A stretch of 39,532 nucleotides of DNA. Source: Planctomycetaceae bacterium (GTDB taxonomy: Bacteria; Planctomycetota; Planctomycetia; Pirellulales; Pirellulaceae). The DNA lies in NCBI GenBank assembly GCA_007694185.1, contig RECD01000103.1, positions 1 through 39,532 of the forward strand, in the 5' to 3' direction. A program made the position numbers and the translations under genes. Under the pieces are notes generated by a model. It was given only the letters and a program-made list of their open reading frames with translations, was not told the origin of the DNA and did not search any database. Position 1 is the first letter of the stretch. The number at the start of each line of letters is the position of its first letter. Below are positions 33,591-39,532 of the stretch, in pieces.

Positions 33591-33633
33591 GTGTCACCCC
33601 GCGTCCCTTGTGATTCGGACGTTAGCCGATCGA

Positions 33634-34977
33634 TCAGACCAATTCTTGGATCACTTTGCCGCCATCGACGATCGGGACGGGACGCCCGAGTGGGCTGTAG
33701 TGGATCCGCGTCGGGTCGATCCCCATCAGCGTCGACAGCGTCGCCAACAGGTCGCTGACGCCGATCGGTTCGGTGATCGGTGCGGCCGCCTGTTCGTCCG
33801 TCGCCCCGATGACGATCCCGGGCCGTGTCCCGCCGCCGGCGAACAAGATCGTCTGGGCCATTGACCAGTGATCCCGCCCGGCTTGCGCGTTGACGCGCGG
33901 CGTCCGACCCATCTCGCCCATCATGACGACGAGCGTTTCGTCGAGCAGCCCCCGTTGTTCCAGGTCGGTGACCAACGTGCTGAAAGCCCGATCGGCGTAA
34001 GGGATCAGGTCGGTCTTCAGGCTGGGGAAGCAGTTGAAGTGGACATCCCAGCCCGGTGCATCGACCCCGACGAACCGACAACCCGCTTCGACCAACCGCC
34101 GCGCCAGTAGTGCGCACTGGCCGATTTGGGTTCGCCCATAGGCGTCGCGGACCGAATCGGGCTCGCTGCGGATGTCGAACGCCCGTTTCGCTTCAGGGGA
34201 AGTGATCAGCCGAAACGCCTTTTCGTAATAGGTCGACATCGCGCCGGCCGGTCCCGTTTCGATACCTTGCTGATAGCGATCGACGTTCGCCAACAGTCGT
34301 CGTCGCAACCCCAAACGCTCGGGCGTCAACCGCCCCGGCGGGACCAAGTCCTTGACTTCGAAATCGGGTTGAGACGGATCGGCCTCGATGACGAACGGCG
34401 CGTGCTCGGCGCCGTAGAACCCGGGACCGCCGCCCCCCATCGGGTGTGGCAGGTTGATGTAAGGCGGTATCTCGCCGCGCGGCCCCAATTCCTTCGAGAC
34501 GATCGAACCGATCGAAGGAAAGAAGTCGTTGTTGGGGATCGGGTTGTCGCCGTCGGCGAAGTTCGGCTTGTAACCGGTCATCACGTAGTGGTAGCCGGTC
34601 GAATGGCCGTTGTCCCGATGGCTATGACTCCGCAGGATCGCGTACTTGTCAGCGATCTGCGCACACAGCGGCAACTGATCGGTGACGATCGTCCCCGGCA
34701 CGTTGGTGCGGATCGGACGGAACGGACCGCGGATCTCTTCGGGCGCGTTCGGCTTGGGGTCCCACATGTCTTGGTGAGGCGGCCCGCCTTCCAAGAACAG
34801 GAAGATGCACGATTTGGCTTTGGCCGGCCGCGGCGTGGCCGCCTTCGCTTGCAGTTCCAACAACCGAGGGAGCGTCAGCCCCCCGATCAGTCCGCCGGCA
34901 CCCAACCGAATGGCATGCCGCCGCACCATCCGGTCACAGCCCCGTTGGCTTTTTTCTCCGACAGCGATCTTGAGCAT
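33634..34977 (-). CDS. DUF1501 protein with twin-arginine-type signal
   Basis: DUF1501 proteins have an alkaline-phosphatase-superfamily fold and are strongly expanded in planctomycetes; their reaction is not known. The product is 447 residues from the ATG at 34977, which has GAGGAGA 5 nt upstream. The N-terminus MVRRHAIRLGAGGLIGGLTL (about 17-36) has two arginines before a hydrophobic stretch, like the Tat signals of the family. Signature segments are CIFLFLEGGPPHQDMWDPKP, RSHSHRDNGHSTGYHYVMTG, GWDVHFNCFPSLK, VVMMGEMGRTPRVN and GRDHWSMAQTILFAGGG. The gene lies between the DUF1549/1553 gene (48 nt) and the PPC gene (43 nt) on the same strand. This is the standard planctomycete trio, most likely used in the periplasm for polymer breakdown. 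Confidence 0.93.
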   Translation of the reverse strand: MLKIAVGEKSQRGCDRMVRRHAIRLGAGGLIGGLTLPRLLELQAKAATPRPAKAKSCIFLFLEGGPPHQDMWDPKPNAPEEIRGPFRPIRTNVPGTIVTDQLPLCAQIADKYAILRSHSHRDNGHSTGYHYVMTGYKPNFADGDNPIPNNDFFPSIGSIVSKELGPRGEIPPYINLPHPMGGGGPGFYGAEHAPFVIEADPSQPDFEVKDLVPPGRLTPERLGLRRRLLANVDRYQQGIETGPAGAMSTYYEKAFRLITSPEAKRAFDIRSEPDSVRDAYGRTQIGQCALLARRLVEAGCRFVGVDAPGWDVHFNCFPSLKTDLIPYADRAFSTLVTDLEQRGLLDETLVVMMGEMGRTPRVNAQAGRDHWSMAQTILFAGGGTRPGIVIGATDEQAAAPITEPIGVSDLLATLSTLMGIDPTRIHYSPLGRPVPIVDGGKVIQELV

Positions 34978-35025
34978 CGGGTCTCCTCGCGATGTGTCTC
35001 GATACCGGCCCGCCAACGCGAACCG

Positions 35026-37581
35026 TCAATGGTTGAACAGGAACTCTTTCGAATTGAGCAAAGTCCACAAAACGTCCTCGGTCGCCGCCCGTCGCCGCGA
35101 AGCGACATCGGAAGTCCCGCTAGCGTCATCGGGTATCGCGCCGGCGGCGCCAGACGCCCCGTGAGTTTCAAACGCTTCGAGCATGCCCTCCAGTTCGTCC
35201 GGCGTGGGAGGCCGTGAAACGGTCGCCAAATACAACTCCGTGATGATCTCCGGCGGCGACAACGAGGATTCAGCCAATTGTCGCGCCCGCCCCCGCCGGT
35301 GGCTCAGTTTCCCTTCGATCTCCGGCGAATGCAGCAGGTGCAAGGCTTGCGAAATGCTCGGTTGGTCGCTCCGCTCACATTCGCAAACCGTCGCCCGCAC
35401 CGGGCGCCCGAAGATCGTGAAGAAGTAGGACGGCATCCGGCTGTCCCAAACCTCGATCGCGCGATGCCCCAGCGGCCAGCCGTTGAACTTTTCCGGAACC
35501 CCGGTCGCTTGGCAGATCGCGTCGAGCAACACCTCGGCCGGCAGCGTCTTCGTCAGCGCATGCGAAAAATTCTGCCGGTCCGTGGCGTTGGTCTCGTTCG
35601 TGTCGTCACTCGATTGATACGCCCGCGATCGGAGCAACGTTGCGGTGAAGGCTCGTAGGTCATACCCGACGTCGCGCAAGTGCGCCTCCAAGGCTCGCAT
35701 CAGCGGTTCGTTCGACGCCGGGTTGGTCTCACGCAGGTCATCGATCGGTTCGATCAACCCCTGGCCGAAGTAATGCGCCACCAACCGATTGACGATCGCC
35801 CGGGCGAAATAGGGGTTGTCTGGGGCAATCATCCACCGCGCCAGCACCCTGCGGCGGTCGGTGTCGTGAGTGAAGTCGGCATCGGGTTCGCCGAGCGCTC
35901 GCGCCGGGACCGGATCACCCAGGCGAGGATGTGGCAAATCCCGGCCGCCTCGCGCCAGAATCGCCTGCTCGCCGTTGGGGAGATTCTTCAGCCGCAGGCC
36001 GGTGAAGAACCCGGCCAATCCGACAAAGTCATCCTGCCCCCAGCGTTCCGAAGGGTGATGGTGACACTCGGCGCACTCGATCCGGACCCCCAAAAACAAT
36101 TGGCTGACCGATCTCGCCAATTCCTCCGGCTTGTTGGCAGATTTATAGAACGCGCCCGGCCCGATGTCCGACGTGTTGCCTTGAACCGTCAACAGCTCCC
36201 AAACCATCTCGTCGAACGGCTTGTTTTCGCTCAGGCCGCCTCGCAGCCAACGCTGCATCGCGACGACGCCTTGGGGCGAAACCGCCAACGGGTCGGCCTT
36301 CAACAGGTTCAACCAGTTCATCGTCCAGTGATCGACGTATTCGGGACGTTCCAGCAACCGCCCGATCAGCCGTTCGCGTTTGTCCGGCGAATCGTCGGCG
36401 AGGAATTCGCGGACTTCGTCGGGTGTCGGCAGCGTGCCGATCGTGTCCAACTGCACCCTGCGCAGGAACGAAGCGTCGTCGCTCAAGCCGCTCGGGCGGA
36501 TCCCGAGCCGTTGCAGCTTGTCCCATACCAAGGTGTCGACGAAGTTGTTTTCAGCCGGCCGACCGACGTCCACGCCTTGCCGCGGCAACGTCACGCGGCA
36601 GACCGCCAACTGACCCGCATAACGGACCAAAATCGCCGCTTCGCCCGGCGAATCGCTGGCGTGGATCAGCCCGCCGGGATCGACGGTGGCGATCGTCGCC
36701 GCGTTCGATTCGAATTCACTTTCCGCTGTCACGCAGCGACGGCGTCCCGAGGCGTCGATCGCCGTCACCCGCAATTGCCGCTCAGATCCCAAGCTCATCA
36801 CCTGCGATTCCGGTTCGACCTCGATCGCGACCGTCCGCAACGATTCGTCGTGGGGAGTCGTGAAAGTTGCCCCCTCGGCGATCCATCGCAGCAACCGTCG
36901 ATCGCGGTGGGAACCGGGGTCGATCTTTTGGCCGCCACCATGCGGGACCGCCGCGATCGCCTTCAGGTACAGCAGGCTGTTGGCAGGGTTGCCGGGCGAA
37001 ACGCGACGTCCCCGTCCCTCCATCACCAACGCCTGATGGTCGGCGATCGGATCGAACCCGAAGACACTCAGTTTCAAGCCGTTCTGCCCCTCCGCCTTGC
37101 CGTGACAGCCGCCGGAATTGCAAGTCGACTTGGTCAACAGCGGCAGGACCTCGTGGCGGAAGGAAACCGGCGGCGACGCCCCGAAGGCCCGAACTTCGAT
37201 CGGCACCCGCGATTCCTGATCGTTGCTACGGACGATCACCTCCCCGACGCCGTCGCGCAAAGGGCGCAATCGCCCGAGCCCATCGACCGTCGCCAAGTTC
37301 TTGGGGACGACCAAGAATTCCGACTCACGGGTCAAGTCGTCTTGGCGATCCGCCGCGATCGGGCGAAGCACGACCAATTGCGGCGTGTCCTCCGGGCGAT
37401 CGATCTCGATTCGCTCGGGCAGCACGGTGATCGGTTGAACGGCGTCTGCGGCGCGAACGTGGGCTGCCGGAAAGGGGGCGTTCGTGACCGCGAAAAGCAC
37501 CAGAGCGACCGCGGTGATGAGCCACCGCATGCTTTCAACCGCTAGCGTCTGCCGATTGCGAGAGCGCAGTAGTCGGAGCAT
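35026..37581 (-). CDS. Planctomycete cytochrome-type DUF1549/DUF1553 protein
   Basis: The product is 851 residues. A signal peptide lies at about 18-44 (MRWLITAVALVLFAVTNAPF). A bacterial Ig-like part follows (QPITVLPERIEIDRPEDTPQ), then a cytochrome-c-like heme segment STCNSGGCHG (cysteines 154 and 159, a CX4CH arrangement). A second Ig-like domain with a SEFESNAATIATVDPGGLIH stretch is next. The DUF1549 domain follows (NFVDTLVWDKLQRLGI through CAECHHHPSERWGQDDF, with a CxxCH motif), and then DUF1553 (RRRVLARWMIAPDNPYFARA, RPVRATVCECERSDQPSISQ). These proteins are hallmark planctomycete secreted proteins of unproven function, thought to be redox-linked in polymer use. AGGA lies about 10 nt before the ATG at 37581; the ATG at 37530 is an alternative. 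It is first of a six-gene minus-strand run. Confidence 0.92.
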   Translation of the reverse strand: MLRLLRSRNRQTLAVESMRWLITAVALVLFAVTNAPFPAAHVRAADAVQPITVLPERIEIDRPEDTPQLVVLRPIAADRQDDLTRESEFLVVPKNLATVDGLGRLRPLRDGVGEVIVRSNDQESRVPIEVRAFGASPPVSFRHEVLPLLTKSTCNSGGCHGKAEGQNGLKLSVFGFDPIADHQALVMEGRGRRVSPGNPANSLLYLKAIAAVPHGGGQKIDPGSHRDRRLLRWIAEGATFTTPHDESLRTVAIEVEPESQVMSLGSERQLRVTAIDASGRRRCVTAESEFESNAATIATVDPGGLIHASDSPGEAAILVRYAGQLAVCRVTLPRQGVDVGRPAENNFVDTLVWDKLQRLGIRPSGLSDDASFLRRVQLDTIGTLPTPDEVREFLADDSPDKRERLIGRLLERPEYVDHWTMNWLNLLKADPLAVSPQGVVAMQRWLRGGLSENKPFDEMVWELLTVQGNTSDIGPGAFYKSANKPEELARSVSQLFLGVRIECAECHHHPSERWGQDDFVGLAGFFTGLRLKNLPNGEQAILARGGRDLPHPRLGDPVPARALGEPDADFTHDTDRRRVLARWMIAPDNPYFARAIVNRLVAHYFGQGLIEPIDDLRETNPASNEPLMRALEAHLRDVGYDLRAFTATLLRSRAYQSSDDTNETNATDRQNFSHALTKTLPAEVLLDAICQATGVPEKFNGWPLGHRAIEVWDSRMPSYFFTIFGRPVRATVCECERSDQPSISQALHLLHSPEIEGKLSHRRGRARQLAESSLSPPEIITELYLATVSRPPTPDELEGMLEAFETHGASGAAGAIPDDASGTSDVASRRRAATEDVLWTLLNSKEFLFNH

Positions 37582-37757
37582 CGACGGGTGTCCTGAGGGG
37601 GCAGGCGAGGTGGGCCGAAAGACTCCGATCACCCTACCACATCACCCTCGGCATGCAAGTCTTTACCGCAAAGCGGCTTGCCGTGATTTCTCGGCGGCCG
37701 ACGCGCGGCAAACGCCGCAGGAGGGAACCCTCGTCAATCGCAAGTCCGTAAACGGAA

Positions 37758-37813
37758 CCGGCGACGGGTGGGGAACCCGTCGCCGGCGATGGGATCTGCG
37801 GGGCCATCCCCGC
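37758..37813 (-). terminator. Two GC-rich hairpins after the outer-membrane gene
   Basis: Just beyond the stop at 37818 (reading leftward) lies a 6-bp stem with a 4-nt loop (arms 37798-37803 and 37808-37813). A perfect 12-bp stem with a 5-nt loop follows (arms 37758-37769 and 37775-37786). Neither is followed by a clear T-run on the minus strand. They could end the outer-membrane gene transcript in a U-less way or protect its 3' end, separating it from the DUF1549/1553 operon. Confidence 0.45.
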
Positions 37814-37817
37814 GGAA

Positions 37818-38990
37818 CTAGTAGCGGAAAATCATGTCAAAGGTCCAGCGGTTCGAAAGGATTCCCTCGCGCTCGGTGACCGGAATTTCGAACGCCCCGC
37901 CGATCTCCATGTTCCGCCGCGGGATCACCTTCAAGCCGACCGCTCGGGTGATGATGTTGTTGCCGGTAACGCCCGCAGCGCCGACATTGATCAGGTCGAG
38001 GCCCTCAACCGGCGGCCCGTTGCCGCTGCTGAGGTAGTGGTACCAAGTCCCCTCGGTGAAGACATACAGCGGCAGGCTGCGGATCCGGTAGTCGAGGTGA
38101 TTGCTCCAGTAGAACAACCGGTTCTCGGCGTCCGAATCGACCGGGATCCGGAATCCGCCGCCGCTGATGTAGTGCATCCGGCGACCCAATCGCGTCCCGG
38201 CGGTCAGGAAAAAATTGAATTCGCCATCGCCGTTCCCCTGGAGCGACCGCGGGCTACCCAACGGGATCTCGAACGTAAACCCGGTGCTGACCAAACGCCC
38301 CGCGTAGGGATCGCGGTAGAGGTTGTACTTCAGACCCGCAGAGATGTCCGCGAAACCGGGCTCGATCACGTCGTCGAACTGGGAGTAGATGAAGCCGTCC
38401 TTGGTAGCGATCAAGCTCAGTCGTTCCGTCAACGCCATCCGGACCTGCGCCGCATAAACCTGGACCGAATTCCCACGGTATGGGGCCGTTCGCGGCAGGT
38501 TGTTGTTGATGAAGATGAATCGGACCTCGGTGAGCGTCCGCGGGTCTTCAAAAAAGATCGGGTTGGTCACCGGGCTGATGAAGTCATCGAAGCACTTGTC
38601 GCCCGGCTTGATGATCCCGTGCCCGAAGAGGCTGCGACCGTCAGCCGCCGCAGCGCAGCAGCCACACCCGCCACATCCGTCACACCCGTCACATCCGCCG
38701 TAACATCCCAGCCCGCCGCAGGCGGCACCGTCGCAGCCGATCGCGTCACAGCCGCCAAAGCCCAACCAGTCTTTCCAGTTCCCCAACGCCCCGCTCCACC
38801 AACTCGGCCCGTCGCAGTCGTCACAGCCGATCGGCGTGACGTACGAGTCCCATGGTTGCCCCGAACGACCTTTGGGAAGGTGTGTCGAGTCCAAGTTCGT
38901 GTAGCTCAACTGATAATCTTGGCCATTGCTGGACAGGGGCAGCAACAACACACCGACCAGCATGCAGAAACACCACCGCATCGAATTCAT
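37818..38990 (-). CDS. Predicted outer-membrane beta-barrel with Cys/Gly-rich segment
   Basis: This 390-residue protein of unknown family has a signal peptide (about 1-23, MLVGVLLLPLSS core). A segment at 56-112 holds 12 cysteines, mostly as GC or CDGC repeats (C56, C59, C81, C86, C91, C96, C100, C103, C106, C109, C111, C112). From about 140 on it alternates hydrophobic and polar residues as a beta-barrel does (TEVRFIFINNNLP, SVQVYAAQVRMALTERLSLI, SAGLKYNLYRD, STGFTFEIPLGS, YVFTEGTWYHYLS). It ends in TFDMIFRY with a terminal aromatic residue, the usual outer-membrane insertion signal. The cysteine segment would face the periplasm or outside and could bind metal or be cross-linked. The DNA there is a 9-nt-type repeat. 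The gene lies upstream of the DUF1549/1553 operon, separated by 236 nt with hairpins. Confidence 0.78.
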   Translation of the reverse strand: MNSMRWCFCMLVGVLLLPLSSNGQDYQLSYTNLDSTHLPKGRSGQPWDSYVTPIGCDDCDGPSWWSGALGNWKDWLGFGGCDAIGCDGAACGGLGCYGGCDGCDGCGGCGCCAAAADGRSLFGHGIIKPGDKCFDDFISPVTNPIFFEDPRTLTEVRFIFINNNLPRTAPYRGNSVQVYAAQVRMALTERLSLIATKDGFIYSQFDDVIEPGFADISAGLKYNLYRDPYAGRLVSTGFTFEIPLGSPRSLQGNGDGEFNFFLTAGTRLGRRMHYISGGGFRIPVDSDAENRLFYWSNHLDYRIRSLPLYVFTEGTWYHYLSSGNGPPVEGLDLINVGAAGVTGNNIITRAVGLKVIPRRNMEIGGAFEIPVTEREGILSNRWTFDMIFRY

Positions 38991-39163
38991 TCCGTTGTCC
39001 TCGTTCCCCTTTCCGCATCCAAACAGCTTCCGGCCGCCCTGTCGAATTTATCGAGCGGCCGTGGCCTCCGGTCGCATGTCCAAGGCGGGAAATCGACCAT
39101 TGCGAGGCCAGGCGATGCGCTAGATGCCGGTCGTTTGGGAATTGCGAATTAACGGGAAAGTTC

Positions 39164-39208
39164 CGGTCGTAGCGGTCGTTGCGGTTGTTGCGGTTGTTGC
39201 GGTCGCTT
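39164..39208. repeat. Five-unit 9-bp tandem repeat
   Basis: Units CGGTCGTAG, CGGTCGTTG, CGGTTGTTG, CGGTTGTTG and CGGTCGCTT follow without gaps. They lie in noncoding DNA about 170 nt upstream of the outer-membrane gene, where they could be a slippage-prone spacer. Confidence 0.85.
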
Positions 39209-39226
39209 TGCCCGAGCCGGATCAAG

Positions 39227-39304
39227 CAGAAAAAGGTGGGTGTCACCTTCCGCGGCCAGTTCCCTCCGTCTGGTGCTCCCCTCTCCCCGCCGCGGGGAGA
39301 GGGG
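39227..39304. repeat. 78-nt direct repeat with two hairpins, copy 1
   Basis: This unit is identical to 39376-39453 over all 78 nt. It starts with CAGAAAAAGGTGGGTGTCACC, which can fold as AAGGTG-GGTGT-CACCTT (39233-39249). It ends with a perfect 13-bp inverted repeat (39278-39290 and 39292-39304, CCCCTCTCCCCGC and its complement). The same two modules appear at 1937-2072. Confidence 0.9.
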
Positions 39305-39375
39305 AGTTGAGACGATGGAAGGTCGCTCCAGGGCCCTGAACCGAGCGTTCCGTCGCCCCCCATGTACCCAAACCC

Positions 39376-39453
39376 CAGAAAAAGGTGGGTGTCACCTTCC
39401 GCGGCCAGTTCCCTCCGTCTGGTGCTCCCCTCTCCCCGCCGCGGGGAGAGGGG
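39376..39453. repeat. 78-nt direct repeat with two hairpins, copy 2
   Basis: This is an exact second copy, 149 nt after the first. Here the right arm continues as TTGGGGGTGAGGGG to 39467, the complement of the left-arm extension seen at 1937-1950. The full element is therefore a longer palindrome of which each copy keeps a different half. Confidence 0.9.
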
Positions 39454-39532
39454 TTGGGGGTGAGGGGCTCGCGTTTGCCACGGCTAGGGGTGAAACGCTT
39501 TTCAAAACCTGGCGCCGCTCGCGAATAGCCGC

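Larger units (their letters stand above)
38991..39532. other. Repeat-rich noncoding right end
   Basis: No gene is supported here. The first 25 nt hold the ribosome binding site of the outer-membrane gene (GAGGAC on the minus strand). Further right come a 9-bp tandem array (39164-39208) and two exact copies of a 78-nt repeat (39227-39304 and 39376-39453). Open frames across the region read through repeats on both strands and are not genes. Confidence 0.6.

Noticed and set aside
35680-37545. 621-codon plus-strand open frame
   Set aside because: It is antisense to the well-supported DUF1549/DUF1553 gene, rich in Arg, Gln and His as expected for a GC-rich shadow frame, and has no family features.
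37758-37786. tRNA or structured RNA gene
   Set aside because: Only a simple 12-bp hairpin is present; no cloverleaf, T-loop or anticodon arm can be drawn around it.
38640-38720. CRISPR-like short repeats
   Set aside because: The regular pattern is the coding DNA for Cys/Gly repeats of the outer-membrane gene, without unique spacers of CRISPR length.

Overview
This window looks like chromosomal DNA of a planctomycete, most likely of the Pirellulaceae (Rhodopirellula and relatives). The evidence is the gene content: a DUF1549/DUF1553 cytochrome-type protein followed by a DUF1501 protein and a pre-peptidase-domain protein, a formylglycine-type sulfatase, a secreted DUF11-repeat protein, a MoxR/DUF58/BatA set, an rsmH outside any cell-wall cluster, and a Ser/Thr kinase with a polytopic membrane domain. 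The DNA is G+C rich by eye except for about the first 2.3 kb and the gap at 21.4-22.1 kb. No rRNA, tRNA, CRISPR array or intact insertion sequence was recognised.

Layout. 0.3-2.3 kb is a small accessory patch: a membrane-anchored hypothetical, an overlapping antitoxin/toxin pair, a decayed DUF559 endonuclease remnant and a palindromic repeat. 2.3-7.5 kb (minus) holds recQ followed by one reading frame joining a DUF3293 domain to a secreted sulfatase. 7.9-10.8 kb (plus) is a DUF11-repeat surface protein. 11.0-13.0 kb (minus) is a Tat-exported TIM-barrel protein overlapping rsmH by 4 nt. 13.0-14.4 kb (plus) is an SLC13/DASS carrier. 14.5-16.1 kb (minus) has two TatA/B genes, one of only 58 codons, and a CobW-type GTPase. 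16.6-19.8 kb (plus) is a complete TRAP transporter (P-Q-M). Facing it at 19.8-21.4 kb (minus) is a RegB/PrrB-like redox-type histidine kinase with a small upstream gene.

22.1-26.7 kb (plus) is a four-gene set: a secreted coiled-coil protein, an FHA-like protein, a Ser/Thr kinase with about eight C-terminal membrane segments, and an acidic-repeat membrane protein whose start overlaps the kinase stop. This set is the best candidate for an undescribed signalling system here. Its last gene overlaps, tail to tail, a six-gene minus-strand run (37.6 to 26.7 kb): DUF1549/1553, DUF1501, PPC-domain protein, MoxR ATPase, DUF58 and BatA/VWA protein. Upstream of that run is a predicted outer-membrane beta-barrel protein with a cysteine/glycine cluster. 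The window ends in repeat-rich noncoding DNA that carries the same palindromic repeat family as the left end.

Several genes fit a shared theme of cell-envelope biology: Tat export components lie among at least three genes with twin-arginine-like signals, and two carriers of the SLC13 and TRAP classes flank the Tat genes. These functional links are inference from position and family; none is shown directly by the sequence.
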